The notes beneath the pieces were generated by a model. It ran no database searches. It saw only the letters and a list, made by a program, of their open reading frames with translations, and had not been told where the DNA came from. DNA of 64,000 bases. Origin: Plasmodiophora brassicae (Eukaryota; Endomyxa; Phytomyxea; Plasmodiophorida; Plasmodiophoridae). How positions within the stretch are numbered: position 1 is the stretch's first letter; the number at the start of each line of letters is the position of its first letter. A program made the position numbers and the translations under genes. The stretch is taken from assembly GCA_039704465.1 (NCBI GenBank), contig JASFAU010000018.1, positions 1 through 64,000 on the forward strand. The letters are read 5' to 3'. Shown here in pieces: positions 13,701 through 25,529 of the stretch.

Positions 13701-16700
13701 AGCCGCGTCTCGAATCGACAGGCAACCGGCACACGTACTGAAAGGGCGTTGGAAATGCTGTCCGATGCTCCTGGTTTCAGAGCAATATGGAATTTCCCGA
13801 AGGCGAACAGCACGCAGATGCACAGCAGTTCTCAGCGGACGCCGTCACCGCCGCCGACCAACTGTCAACAGCCGCGTCTCGAATCGACAGGCAACCGGCA
13901 CACGTACTGAAAGGGCGTTGGAAATGCTGTCCGATGCTCCTGGTTTCAGAGCAATATGGAATTTACCGACGGCGAACAGCACGCAGATGCACAGCAGTTC
14001 TCAGCGGACGCCGTCACCGCCGCCGACCAACTGTCAACAGCCGCGTCTCGAATCGACAGGCAACCGGCACACGTACTGAAAGGGCGTTGGAAATGCTGTC
14101 CGATGCTCCTGGTTTCAGAGCAATATGGAATTTCCCGAAGGCGAACAGCACGCAGATGCACAGCAGTTCTCAGCGGACGCCGTCACCGCCGCCGACCAAC
14201 TGTCAACAGCCGCGTCTCGAATCGACAGGCAACCGGCACACGTACTGAAAGGGCGTTGGAAATGCTGTCCGATGTTCCTGGTTTCAGAGCAATATGGAAT
14301 TTACCGAAGGCGAACAGCACGCAGATGCACAGCAGTTCTCAGCGGACGCCGTCACCGCCGCCGACCAACTGTCAACAGCCGCGTTTCGAATCGACAGGCA
14401 ACCGGCACACGTACTGAAAGGGCGTTGGAAATGCTGTCCGATGCTCCTTGTTTCAGAGCAATATGGAATTTCCCGACGGCGAACAGCACGCAGATGCACA
14501 GCAGTTCTCAGCGGACGCCGTCACCGCCGCCGACCAACTGTCAACAGCCGCGTCTCGAATCGACAGGCAACCGGCACACGTACTGAAAGGGCGTTTGAAA
14601 TGCTGTCCGATGCTCCTGGTTTCAGAGCACTATGGAATTTCCCGACGGCGAACAGCACGCAGATGCACAGCAGTTCTCAGCGGACGCCGTCACCGCCGCC
14701 GACCAACTGTCAACAGCCGCGTCTCGAATCGACAGGCAACCGGCACACGTACTGAAAGGGCGTTGGAAATGCTGTCCGATGCTCCTGGTTTCAGAGCAAT
14801 ATGGAATTTACCGACGGCGAACAGCACGCAGATGCACAGCAGTTCTCAGCGGACGCCGTCACCGCCGCCGACCAACTGTCAACAGCCGCGTCTCGAATCG
14901 ACAGGCAACCGGCACACGTACTGAAAGGGCGTTGGAAATGCTGTCCGATGCTCCTGGTTTCAGAGCAATATGGAATTTCCCGAAGGCGAACAGCACGCAG
15001 ATGCACAGCAGTTCTCAGCGGACGCCGTCACCGCCGCCGACCAACTGTCAACAGCCGCGTCTCGAATCGACAGGCAACCGGCACACGTACTGAAAGGGCG
15101 TTGGAAATGCTGTCCGATGCTCCTGGTTTCAGAGCAATATGGAATTTCCCGAAGGCGAACAGCACGCAGATGCACAGCAGTTCTCAGCGGACGCCGTCAC
15201 CGCCGCCGACCAACTGTCAACAGCCGCGTCTCGAATCGACAGGCAACCGGCACACGTACTGAAAGGGCGTTGGAAATGCTGTCCGATGCTCCTGGTTTCA
15301 GAGCAATATGGAATTTCCCGAAGGCGAACAGCACGCAGATGCACAGCAGTTCTCAGCGGACGCCGTCACCGCCGCCGACCAACTGTCAACAGCCGCGTCT
15401 CGAATCGACAGGCAACCGGCACACGTACTGAAAGGGCGTTGGAAATGCTGTCCGATGCTCCTGGTTTCAGAGCAATATGGAATTTACCGACGGCGAACAG
15501 CACGCAGATGCACAGCAGTTCTCAGCGGACGCCGTCACCGCCGCCGACCAACTGTCAACAGCCGCGTCTCGAATCGACAGGCAACCGGCACACGTACTGA
15601 AAGGGCGTTGGAAATGCTGTCCGATGCTCCTGGTTTCAGAGCAATATGGAATTTCCCGACGGCGAACAGCACGCAGATGCACAGCAGTTCTCAGCGGACG
15701 CCGTCACCGCCGCCGACCAACTGTCAACAGCCGCGTCTCGAATCGACAGGCAACCGGCACACGTACTGAAAGGGCGTTGGAAATGCTGTCCGATGCTCCT
15801 GGTTTCAGAGCAATATGGAATTTCCCGAAGGCGAACAGCACGCAGATGCACAGCAGTTCTCAGCGGACGCCGTCACCGCCGCCGACCAACTGTCAACAGC
15901 CGCGTCTCGAATCGACAGGCAACCGGCACACGTACTGAAAGGGCGTTGGAAATGCTGTCCGATGCTCCTGGTTTCAGAGCAATATGGAATTTACCGAAGG
16001 CGAACAGCACGCAGATGCACAGCAGTTCTCAGCGGACGCCGTCACCGCCGCCGACCAACTGTCAACAGCCGCGTCTCGAATCGACAGGCAACCGGCACAC
16101 GTACTGAAAGGGCGTTGGAAATGCTGTCCGATGCTCCTGGTTTCAGAGCAATATGGAATTTACCGACGGCGAACAGCACGCAGATGCACAGCAGTTCTCA
16201 GCGGACGCCGTCACCGCCGCCGACCAACTGTCAACAGCCGCGTCTCGAATCGACAGGCAACCGGCACACGTACTGAAAGGGCGTTGGAAATGCTGTCCGA
16301 TGCTCCTGGTTTCAGAGCAATATGGAATTTCCCGAAGGCGAACAGCACGCAGATGCACAGCAGTTCTCAGCGGACGCCGTCACCGCCGCCGACCAACTGT
16401 CAACAGCCGCGTCTCGAATCGACAGGCAACCGGCACACGTACTGAAAGGGCGTTGGAAATGCTGTCCGATGCTCCTGGTTTCAGAGCAATATGGAATTTC
16501 CCGACGGCGAACAGCACGCAGATGCACAGCAGTTCTCAGCGGACGCCGTCACCGCCGCCGACCAACTGTCAACAGCCGCGTCTCGAATCGACAGGCAACC
16601 GGCACACGTACTGAAAGGGCGTTGGAAATGCTGTCCGATGCTCCTGGTTTCAGAGCAATATGGAATTTCCCGAAGGCGAACAGCACGCAGATGCACAGCA

Positions 16701-19700
16701 GTTCTCAGCGGACGCCGTCACCGCCGCCGACCAACTGTCAACAGCCGCGTCTCGAATCGACAGGCAACCGGCACACGTACTGAAAGGGCGTTGGAAATGC
16801 TGTCCGATGCTCCTGGTTTCAGAGCAATATGGAATTTCCCGAAGGCGAACAGCACGCAGATGCACAGCAGTTCTCAGCGGACGCCGTCACCGCCGCCGAC
16901 CAACTGTCAACAGCCGCGTCTCGAATCGACAGGCAACCGGCACACGTACTGAAAGGGCGTTGGAAATGCTGTCCGATGCTCCTGGTTTCAGAGCAATATG
17001 GAATTTCCCGAAGGCGAACAGCACGCAGATGCACAGCAGTTCTCAGCGGACGCCGTCACCGCCGCCGACCAACTGTCAACAGCCGCGTCTCGAATCGACA
17101 GGCAACCGGCACACGTACTGAAAGGGCGTTGGAAATGCTGTCCGATGCTCCTGGTTTCAGAGCAATATGGAATTTCCCGACGGCGAACAGCACGCAGATG
17201 CACAGCAGTTCTCAGCGGACGCCGTCACCGCCGCCGACCAACTGTCAACAGCCGCGTCTCGAATCGACAGGCAACCGGCACACGTACTGAAAGGGCGTTG
17301 GAAATGCTGTCCGATGCTCCTGGTTTCAGAGCAATATGGAATTTCCCGAAGGCGAACAGCACGCAGATGCACAGCAGTTCTCAGCGGACGCCGTCACCGC
17401 CGCCGACCAACTGTCAACAGCCGCGTCTCGAATCGACAGGCAAGCGGCACACGTACTGAAAGGACAGGAGAAATGCTATCAGGTGCACCTGGTTTCAGAG
17501 CAATATGGAATTTCCCGAAGGCGAACAGCACGCAGATGCACAGCAGTTCTCAGCGGACGCCGTCACCGCCGCCGACCAACTGTCAACAGCCGCGTCTCGA
17601 ATCGACAGGCAACCGGCACACGTACTGAAAGGGCGTTGGAAATGCTGTCCGATGTTCCTGGTTTCAGAGCAATATGGAATTTACCGAAGGCGAACAGCAC
17701 GCAGATGCACAGCAGTTCTCAGCGGACGCCGTCACCGCCGCCGACCAACTGTCAACAGCCGCGTCTCGAATCGACAGGCAACCGGCACACGTACTGAAAG
17801 GGCGTTGGAAATGCTGTCCGATGTTCCTGGTTTCAGAGCAATATGGAATTTACCGAAGGCGAACAGCACGCAGATGCACAGCAGTTCTCAGCGGACGCCG
17901 TCACCGCCGCCGACCAACTGTCAACAGCCGCGTCTCGAATCGACAGGCAACCGGCACACGTACTGAAAGGGCGTTGGAAATGCTGTCCGATGTTCCTGGT
18001 TTCAGAGCAATATGGAATTTACCGAAGGCGAACAGCACGCAGATGCACAGCAGTTCTCACCGGACGCCGTCACCGCCGCCGACCAACTGTCAACAGCCGC
18101 GTCTCGAATCGACAGGCAACCGGCACACGTACTGAAAGGGCGTTGGAAATGCTGTCCGATGCTCCTGGTTTCAGAGCAATATGGAATTTCCCGACGGCGA
18201 ACAGCACGCAGATGCACAGCAGTTCTCAGCGGACGCCGTCACCGCCGCCGACCAACTGTCAACAGCCGCGTCTCGAATCGACAGGCAACCGGCACACGTA
18301 CTGAAAGGGCGTTGGAAATGCTGTCCGATGCTCCTGGTTTCAGAGCAATATGGAATTTCCCGAAGGCGAACAGCACGCAGATGCACAGCAGTTCTCAGCG
18401 GACGCCGTCACCGCCGCCGACCAACTGTCAACAGCCGCGTCTCGAATCGACAGGCAACCGGCACACGTACTGAAAGGGCGTTGGAAATGCTGTCCGATGC
18501 ACCTGGTTTCAGAGCAATATGGAATTTCCCGAAGGCGAACAGCACGCAGATGCACAGCAGTTCTCAGCGGACGCCGTCACCGCCGCCGACCAACTGTCAA
18601 CAGCCGCGTCTCGAATCGACAGGCAACCGGCACACGTACTGAAAGGGCGTTGGAAATGCTGTCCGATGTTCCTGGTTTCAGAGCAATATGGAATTTACCG
18701 AAGGCGAACAGCACGCAGATGCACAGCAGTTCTCAGCGGACGCCGTCACCGCCGCCGACCAACTGTCAACAGCCGCGTCTCGAATCGACAGGCAACCGGC
18801 ACACGTACTGAAAGGGCGTTGGAAATGCTGTCCGATGTTCCTGGTTTCAGAGCAATATGGAATTTACCGAAGGCGAACAGCACGCAGATGCACAGCAGTT
18901 CTCAGCGGACGCCGTCACCGCCGCCGACCAACTGTCAACAGCCGCGTTTCGAATCGACAGGCAACCGGCACACGTACTGAAAAGGGCGTTGGAAATGCTG
19001 TCCGATGCTCCTTGTTTCAGAGCAATATGGAATTTCCCGACGGCGAACAGCACGCAGATGCACAGCAGTTCTCAGCGGACGCCGTCACCGCCGCCGACCA
19101 ACTGTCAACAGCCGCGTCTCGAATCGACAGGCAACCGGCACACGTACTGAAAGGGCGTTTGAAATGCTGTCCGATGCTCCTGGTTTCAGAGCAATATGGA
19201 ATTTCCCGACGGCGAACAGCACGCAGATGCACAGCAGTTCTCAGCGGACGCCGTCACCGCCGCCGACCAACTGTCAACAGCCGCGTCTCGAATCGACAGG
19301 CAACCGGCACACGTACTGAAAGGGCGTTGGAAATGCTGTCCGATGCTCCTGGTTTCAGAGCAATATGGAATTTACCGACGGCGAACAGCACGCAGATGCA
19401 CAGCAGTTCTCAGCGGACGCCGTCACCGCCGCCGACCAACTGTCAACAGCCGCGTCTCGAATCGACAGGCAACCGGCAACGTACTGAAAGGGCGTTGGAA
19501 ATGCTGTCCGATGCTCCTGGTTTCAGAGCAATATGGAATTTACCGACGGCGAACAGCACGCAGATGCACAGCAGTTCTCAGCGGACGCCGTCACCGCCGC
19601 CGACCAACTGTCAACAGCCGCGTCTCGAATCGACAGGCAACCGGCACACGTACTGAAAGGGCGTTGGAAATGCTGTCCGATGCACCTGGTTTCAGAGCAA

Positions 19701-21941
19701 TATGGAATTTACCGAAGGCGAACAGCACGCAGATGCACAGCAGTTCTCAGCGGACGCCGTCACCGCCGCCGACCAACTGTCAACAGCCGCGTCTCGAATC
19801 GACAGGCAACCGGCACACGTACTGAAAGGGCGTTGGAAATGCTGTCCGATGTTCCTGGTTTCAGAGCAATATGGAATTTACCGAAGGCGAACAGCACGCA
19901 GATGCACAGCAGTTCTCAGCGGACGCCGTCACCGCCGCCGACCAACTGTCAACAGCCGCGTTTCGAATCGACAGGCAACCGGCACACGTACTGAAAGGGC
20001 GTTGGAAATGCTGTCCGATGCTCCTTGTTTCAGAGCAATATGGAATTTCCCGACGGCGAACAGCACGCAGATGCACAGCAGTTCTCAGCGGACGCCGTCA
20101 CCGCCGCCGACCAACTGTCAACAGCCGCGTCTCGAATCGACAGGCAACCGGCACACGTACTGAAAGGGCGTTTGAAATGCTGTCCGATGCTCCTGGTTTC
20201 AGAGCAATATGGAATTTCCCGACGGCGAACAGCACGCAGATGCACAGCAGTTCTCAGCGGACGCCGTCACCGCCGCCGACCAACTGTCAACAGCCGCGTC
20301 TCGAATCGACAGGCAACCGGCACACGTACTGAAAGGGCGTTGGAAATGCTGTCCGATGCTCCTGGTTTCAGAGCAATATGGAATTTACCGACGGCGAACA
20401 GCACGCAGATGCACAGCAGTTCTCAGCGGACGCCGTCACCGCCGCCGACCAACTGTCAACAGCCGCGTCTCGAATCGAGGCAACCGGCACACGTACTGAA
20501 AGGGCGTTGGAAATGCTGTCCGATGCTCCTGGTTTCAGAGCAATATGGAATTTCCCGAAGGCGAACAGCACGCAGATGCACAGCAGTTCTCAGCGGACGC
20601 CGTCACCGCCGCCGACCAACTGTCAACAGCCGCGTCTCGAATCGACAGGCAACCGGCACACGTACTGAAAGGGCGTTGGAAATGCTGTCCGATGCTCCTG
20701 GTTTCAGAGCAATATGGAATTTCCCGAAGGCGAACAGCACGCAGATGCACGCGGACGCCGTCACCGCCGCCGACCAACTGTCAACAGCCGCGTCTCGAAT
20801 CGACAGGCAACCGGCACACGTACTGAAAGGGCGTTGGAAATGCTGTCCGATGCTCCTGGTTTCAGAGCAATATGGAATTTCCCGAAGGCGAACAGCACGC
20901 AGATGCACAGCAGTTCTCAGCGGACGCCGTCACCGCCGCCGACCAACTGTCAACAGCCGCGTCTCGAATCGACACAGGCAACCGGCACACGTACTGAAAG
21001 GGCGTTGGAAATGCTGTCCGATGCTCCTGGTTTCAGAGCAATATGGAATTTACCGACGGCGAACAGCACGCAGATGCACAGCAGTTCTCAGCGGACGCCG
21101 TCACCGCCGCCGACCAACTGTCAACAGCCGCGTCTCGAATCGACAGGCAACCGGCACACGTACTGAAAGGGCGTTGGAAATGCTGTCCGATGCTCCTGGT
21201 TTCAGAGCAATATGGAATTTCCCGAAGGCGAACAGCACGCAGATGCACAGCAGTTCTCAGCGGACGCCGTCACCGCCGCCGACCAACTGTCAACAGCCGC
21301 GTCTCGAATCGACAGGCAACCGGCACACGTACTGAAAGGGCGTTGGAAATGCTGTCCGATGCTCCTGGTTTCAGAGCAATATGGAATTTCCCGACGGCGA
21401 ACAGCACGCAGATGCACAGCAGTTCTCAGCGGACGCCGTCACCGCCGCCGACCAACTGTCAACAGCCGCGTCTCGAATCGACGGCAACCGGCACACGTAC
21501 TGAAAGGGCGTTGGAAATGCTGTCCGATGCTCCTGGTTTCAGAGCAATATGGAATTTCCCGAAGGCGAACAGCACGCAGATGCACAGCAGTTCTCAGCGG
21601 ACGCCGTCACCGCCGCCGACCAACTGTCAACAGCCGCGTCTCGAATCGACAGGCAAGCGGCACACGTACTGAAAGGGCGTTGGAAATGCTGTCCGATGCT
21701 CCTGGTTTCAGAGCAATATGGAATTTACCGAAGGCGAACAGCACGCAGATGCACAGCAGTTCTCAGCGGACGCCGTCACCGCCGCCGACCAACTGTCAAC
21801 AGCCGCGTCTCGAATCGACAGGCAACCGGCACACGTACTGAAAGGGCGTTGGAAATGCTGTCCGATGCTCCTGGTTTCAGAGCAATATGGAATTTACCGA
21901 CGGCGAACAGCACGCAGATGCACAGCAGTTCTCAGCGGACG
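1791..21941 (+). repeat. 169-bp satellite array, block 1 (about 119 units)
   Basis: Head-to-tail tandem array with a strict 169-bp period. A typical unit begins GAACAGCACGCAGATGCACA and contains CGTACTGAAAGGGCGTTGGA. Units differ at a few diagnostic sites: TCTCGA/TTTCGA, TTCCCG/TTACCG, CGACGG/CGAAGG, GTTGGA/GTTTGA and GCTCCTGG/GCTCCTTG/GTTCCTGG/GCACCTGG. Rare indels occur, for example +3 near 7482, 9985 and 10340, -2 near 8476, +5 near 9482, -1 near 10981, +1 near 18981 and -11 near 20750. One divergent unit at about 17460-17490 carries GGACAGGAGAAATGCTATCA. Because 169 = 3x56+1, successive units rotate the reading frame, so the long open frames here are not genes. Confidence 0.97.
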
Positions 21942-22033
21942 TGTCACGATCAGGCAAGCTGATGCAACGAACGCTTTGACGGACTGGCGAAGTCCGTCGC
22001 GGGGTTCTCGGTTTATTCCGGACAGTCCTCACA
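21942..22033. repeat. 92-bp terminal direct repeat (LTR-like), copy 1 left
   Basis: Starts TGTCACGATC and ends CAGTCCTCACA. Contains a perfect 8-bp hairpin, GACGGACT-GGCGA-AGTCCGTC, and, on the minus strand, AATAAA. By eye it is identical to the three other copies in the window. Confidence 0.85.
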
Positions 22034-22114
22034 TAATAGTCCCCTTCTAGCGATGGGCCTCTGACGGGTCCGGGATAGAAGGGCAGACGGATGGCCTCTG
22101 ATGGGGTCGACGAA

Positions 22115-22345
22115 CGAACGACAGGCGGATGAGCAGGCAGACGGGCGGGGCAGACGGACGGACAGACGATGACGATGAGCACGGGCAGACGGGCGGGACA
22201 GACGGACGGACAGACGGACGAACGGGACAGACGGACGGACAGACGGACGAACGGGCAGACGGACGGACAGACGGACGAACGGGCAGACGGACGGATTAGA
22301 AGACGGACGGAGAGACGGGCGGGCGGGCAGACGGACGAACAGGTT
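22115..22345. repeat. GGAC/GACA-rich simple repeat inside element copy 1
   Basis: Degenerate runs of CAGACGGACGGACAGACG and relatives (tetranucleotide GGAC/AGAC arrays), strongly purine-skewed on the plus strand. It lies between the left terminal repeat and the 147-bp tandem repeats. The corresponding stretch in copy 2 differs in number and order of tetramers, as expected for slippage. Confidence 0.8.
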
Positions 22346-22370
22346 TGGTTAGTGACAGCACGTCGCAACC

Positions 22371-23620
22371 GAGGCCTTGACGTTGTGCAGGAGATGCCGA
22401 GGCGGGATCGACATTGGCGGACGGACGGACGGGTAGAGACAGCAAGCGGTCAGGGAAACACCGGCGGCCTGGGAGGCAACAGCACGGCGGGACACGCGCA
22501 CTCTGGAACTTGGACCAGCTGCGACCGAGGCCTTGACGTTGTGCAGGAGATGCCGAGGCGGGATCGGCACGGACGGACGGGAAGAGACAGCAAGTGGTCA
22601 GGGGAACACCGGTGGCCTGAGAGGCATACAGCACGGCGGGACACGTACTCTGGGACTTGGACCAGGTACGACCAAGGCCTTGACGTTCTGCGGGGGATGC
22701 CGAGACGAGATCGGCACGGACGGACGGACGGGTGGGAAGAGACAGCAAGCGGTCAGGGGAACACCGGTGGCCTGAGAGGCATACAGCACGGCGGGACACG
22801 CACTCTGGGACTTGGACCAGGTACGACCGAGGCCTTGACGTTTTGCGGGGGATGCCGAGGCGAGATCGGCACGGACGGACGGACGGGCGGGAAGAGACAG
22901 CAAGCGGTCAGGGGAACACCGGTGGCCTGAGAGGCATACAGCACGGCGGGACACGCACTCTGGGACTTGGACCAGGTGACCGAGGCCTTGACGTTCTGCG
23001 GGGGATGCCGAGGCGAGATCGGCACGGACGGACGGACGGGCGGGAAGAGACAGCAAGCGGTCAGGGGAACACCGGTGGCCTGAGAGGCATACAGCACGGC
23101 GGGACACGCACTCTGGGACTTGGACCAGGTACGACCGAGGCCTTGACGTTCTGCGGGGGATGCCGAGGCGAGATCGGCACGGACGGACGGGAAGAGACAG
23201 CAAGCGGTCAGGGGAACACCGGTGGCCTGAGAGGCATACAGCACGGCGGGACACGCACTCTGGGACTTGGACCAGGTACGACCGAGGCCTTGACGTTCTG
23301 CGGGGGATGCCGAGGCGAGATCGGCACGGACGGACGGGAAGAGACAGCAAGCGGTCAGGGGAACACCGGTGGCCTGAGAGGCATACAGCACGGCGGGACA
23401 CGCACTCTGGGACTTGGACCAGGTACGACCGAGGCCTTGACGTTCTGCGGGAGATGCCGAGGCGAGATCGGCACGGACGGACGGGAAGAGACAGCAAGCG
23501 GTCAGGGGAACACCGGTGGCCTGAGAGGCATACAGCACGGCGGGACACGTACTCTGGGACTTCGACCAGGTACCACCGAGGCCTTGACGTTCTGCAGGAG
23601 ATGCCGAGGCGGGATCGACA
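22371..23620. repeat. 147-158-bp internal tandem repeats of element copy 1
   Basis: Nine occurrences of GAGGCCTTGACGTT spaced 158, 147, 155, 153, 155, 147, 147 and 147 bp. Most length differences come from the number of GGAC tetramers in each unit. The commonest unit, 147 bp, is 49 codons, so long open frames run on both strands (over 300 codons on the minus strand). No known domain is visible and the coding appearance is explained by the period. Confidence 0.85.
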
Positions 23621-23651
23621 GGAGGGTGGTGGGATAGGTAGTCCGTCAAAA

Positions 23652-23743
23652 TGTCACGATCAGGCAAGCTGATGCAACGAACGCTTTGACGGACTGGCGA
23701 AGTCCGTCGCGGGGTTCTCGGTTTATTCCGGACAGTCCTCACA
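23652..23743. repeat. 92-bp terminal direct repeat (LTR-like), copy 1 right
   Basis: Identical by eye to the left repeat at 21942-22033. It is immediately preceded by AGTCCGTCAAAA (23640-23651), whose first 11 bases are the reverse complement of TTTGACGGACT inside the terminal repeat. It is followed by the target duplication GGACG and then uninterrupted satellite. Confidence 0.85.
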
Positions 23744-25100
23744 GGACGCCGTCACCGCCGCCGACCAACTGTCAACAGCCGCGTCTCGAATCGACAGGCA
23801 ACCGGCACACGTACTGAAAGGGCGTTGGAAATGCTGTCCGATGCTCCTGGTTTCAGAGCAATATGGAATTTCCCGAAGGCGAACAGCACGCAGATGCACA
23901 GCAGTTCTCAGCGGACGCCGTCACCGCCGCCGACCAACTGTCAACAGCCGCGTCTCGAATCGACAGGCAACCGGCACACGTACTGAAAGGGCGTTGGAAA
24001 TGCTGTCCGATGCTCCTGGTTTCAGAGCAATATGGAATTTACCGAAGGCGAACAGCACGCAGATGCACAGCAGTTCTCAGCGGACGCCGTCACCGCCGCC
24101 GACCAACTGTCAACAGCCGCGTCTCGAATCGACAGGCAACCGGCACACGTACTGAAAGGGCGTTGGAAATGCTGTCCGATGCTCCTGGTTTCAGAGCAAT
24201 ATGGAATTTACCGACGGCGAACAGCACGCAGATGCACAGCAGTTCTCAGCGGACGCCGTCACCGCCGCCGACCAACTGTCAACAGCCGCGTCTCGAATCG
24301 ACAGGCAACCGGCACACGTACTGAAAGGGCGTTGGAAATGCTGTCCGATGCTCCTGGTTTCAGAGCAATATGGAATTTCCCGAAGGCGAACAGCACGCAG
24401 ATGCACAGCAGTTCTCAGCGGACGCCGTCACCGCCGCCGACCAACTGTCAACAGCCGCGTCTCGAATCGACAGGCAACCGGCACACGTACTGAAAGGGCG
24501 TTGGAAATGCTGTCCGATGCTCCTGGTTTCAGAGCAATATGGAATTTCCCGACGGCGAACAGCACGCAGATGCACAGCAGTTCTCAGCGGACGCCGTCAC
24601 CGCCGCCGACCAACTGTCAACAGCCGCGTCTCGAATCGACAGGCAACCGGCACACGTACTGAAAGGGCGTTGGAAATGCTGTCCGATGCTCCTGGTTTCA
24701 GAGCAATATGGAATTTCCCGAAGGCGAACAGCACGCAGATGCACAGCAGTTCTCAGCGGACGCCGTCACCGCCGCCGACCAACTGTCAACAGCCGCGTCT
24801 CGAATCGACAGGCAAGCGGCACACGTACTGAAAGGGCGTTGGAAATGCTGTCCGATGCTCCTGGTTTCAGAGCAATATGGAATTTACCGAAGGCGAACAG
24901 CACGCAGATGCACAGCAGTTCTCAGCGGACGCCGTCACCGCCGCCGACCAACTGTCAACAGCCGCGTCTCGAATCGACAGGCAACCGGCACACGTACTGA
25001 AAGGGCGTTGGAAATGCTGTCCGATGCTCCTGGTTTCAGAGCAATATGGAATTTACCGACGGCGAACAGCACGCAGATGCACAGCAGTTCTCAGCGGACG
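23744..25100 (+). repeat. 169-bp satellite array, block 2 (about 8 units)
   Basis: 1,357 bp of the same 169-bp satellite between the two element copies. It starts with the post-insertion GGACGCCGTC and ends with AGCGGACG. It contains the rare variant GCAAGCGGCAC near 24812, about 290 bp before the second element; the same variant lies at the same distance before the first element (near 21655). This indicates that satellite and element were copied together. Confidence 0.95.
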
Positions 25101-25192
25101 TGTCACGATCAGGCAAGCTGATGCAACGAACGCTTTGACGGACTGGCGAAGTCCGTCGCGGGGTTCTCGGTTTATTCCGGACAGTCCTCACA
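25101..25192. repeat. 92-bp terminal direct repeat, copy 2 left
   Basis: Same sequence and boundaries (TGTCACG...CTCACA) as the copy 1 terminal repeats. Followed by TAATAGTCCCCTTCTAGCG, which reads CGCTAGAAGGGGACTATTA on the minus strand, a polypurine-tract candidate adjacent to the repeat. Confidence 0.85.
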
Positions 25193-25529
25193 TAATAGTC
25201 CCCTTCTAGCGATGGGCCTCTGACGGGTCCGGGATAGAAGGGCAGACGGATGGCCTCTGATGGGTCGCAGACGAACGGACAGGCGGATGAGCAGGCAGAC
25301 GGGCGGGCAGACGGACGGACAGACGAACGATGAGCAGGCAGACGGGCGGGGGCGGACGGACGGACGGACAGACGGACGAACGGGCAGACGGACGGACAGA
25401 CGGACGAACGGGCAGACGGACGGACAGACGGACGAACGGGCAGACGGACGGATTAGAAGACGGACGGAGAGACGGGCGGGCGGGCAGACGGACGAACAGG
25501 TTTGGTTAGTGACAGCACGTCGCAACCGA

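Larger units (their letters stand above)
21942..23743. mobile_element. Miniature LTR-type (TRIM-like) element, copy 1
   Basis: A 1,802-bp insertion in the satellite bounded by two identical 92-bp direct repeats that begin TGTCACG and end CTCACA, the TG...CA ends of LTRs. The satellite pentamer GGACG is present on both sides (21937-21941 and 23744-23748), so it is a 5-bp target-site duplication. The interior contains a GACGGACA-type simple repeat and a 147-158-bp tandem repeat but no gag or pol. This fits a non-autonomous terminal-repeat element. Orientation is uncertain. Read on the minus strand, the LTR contains AATAAA and an AGAAGGGGA purine run sits just before the downstream LTR; read on the plus strand, a GGAGGGTGGTGGGATAGG run plays that part. 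An autonomous partner is not in the window. Confidence 0.8.

Noticed and set aside
1791..21941. CGTTGGAAA in the satellite, which matches the middle of the CENP-B box
   Set aside because: The bases essential for CENP-B binding (TTCG at the left, CGGG at the right) are absent, so it is probably a chance 9-base match.
21942..22033. Possible hammerhead ribozyme (CTGATG and CGAA present in the terminal repeat)
   Set aside because: The CUGAUGA-stem-GAAA-stem-NUH arrangement could not be drawn; helices II and III do not pair around these motifs.
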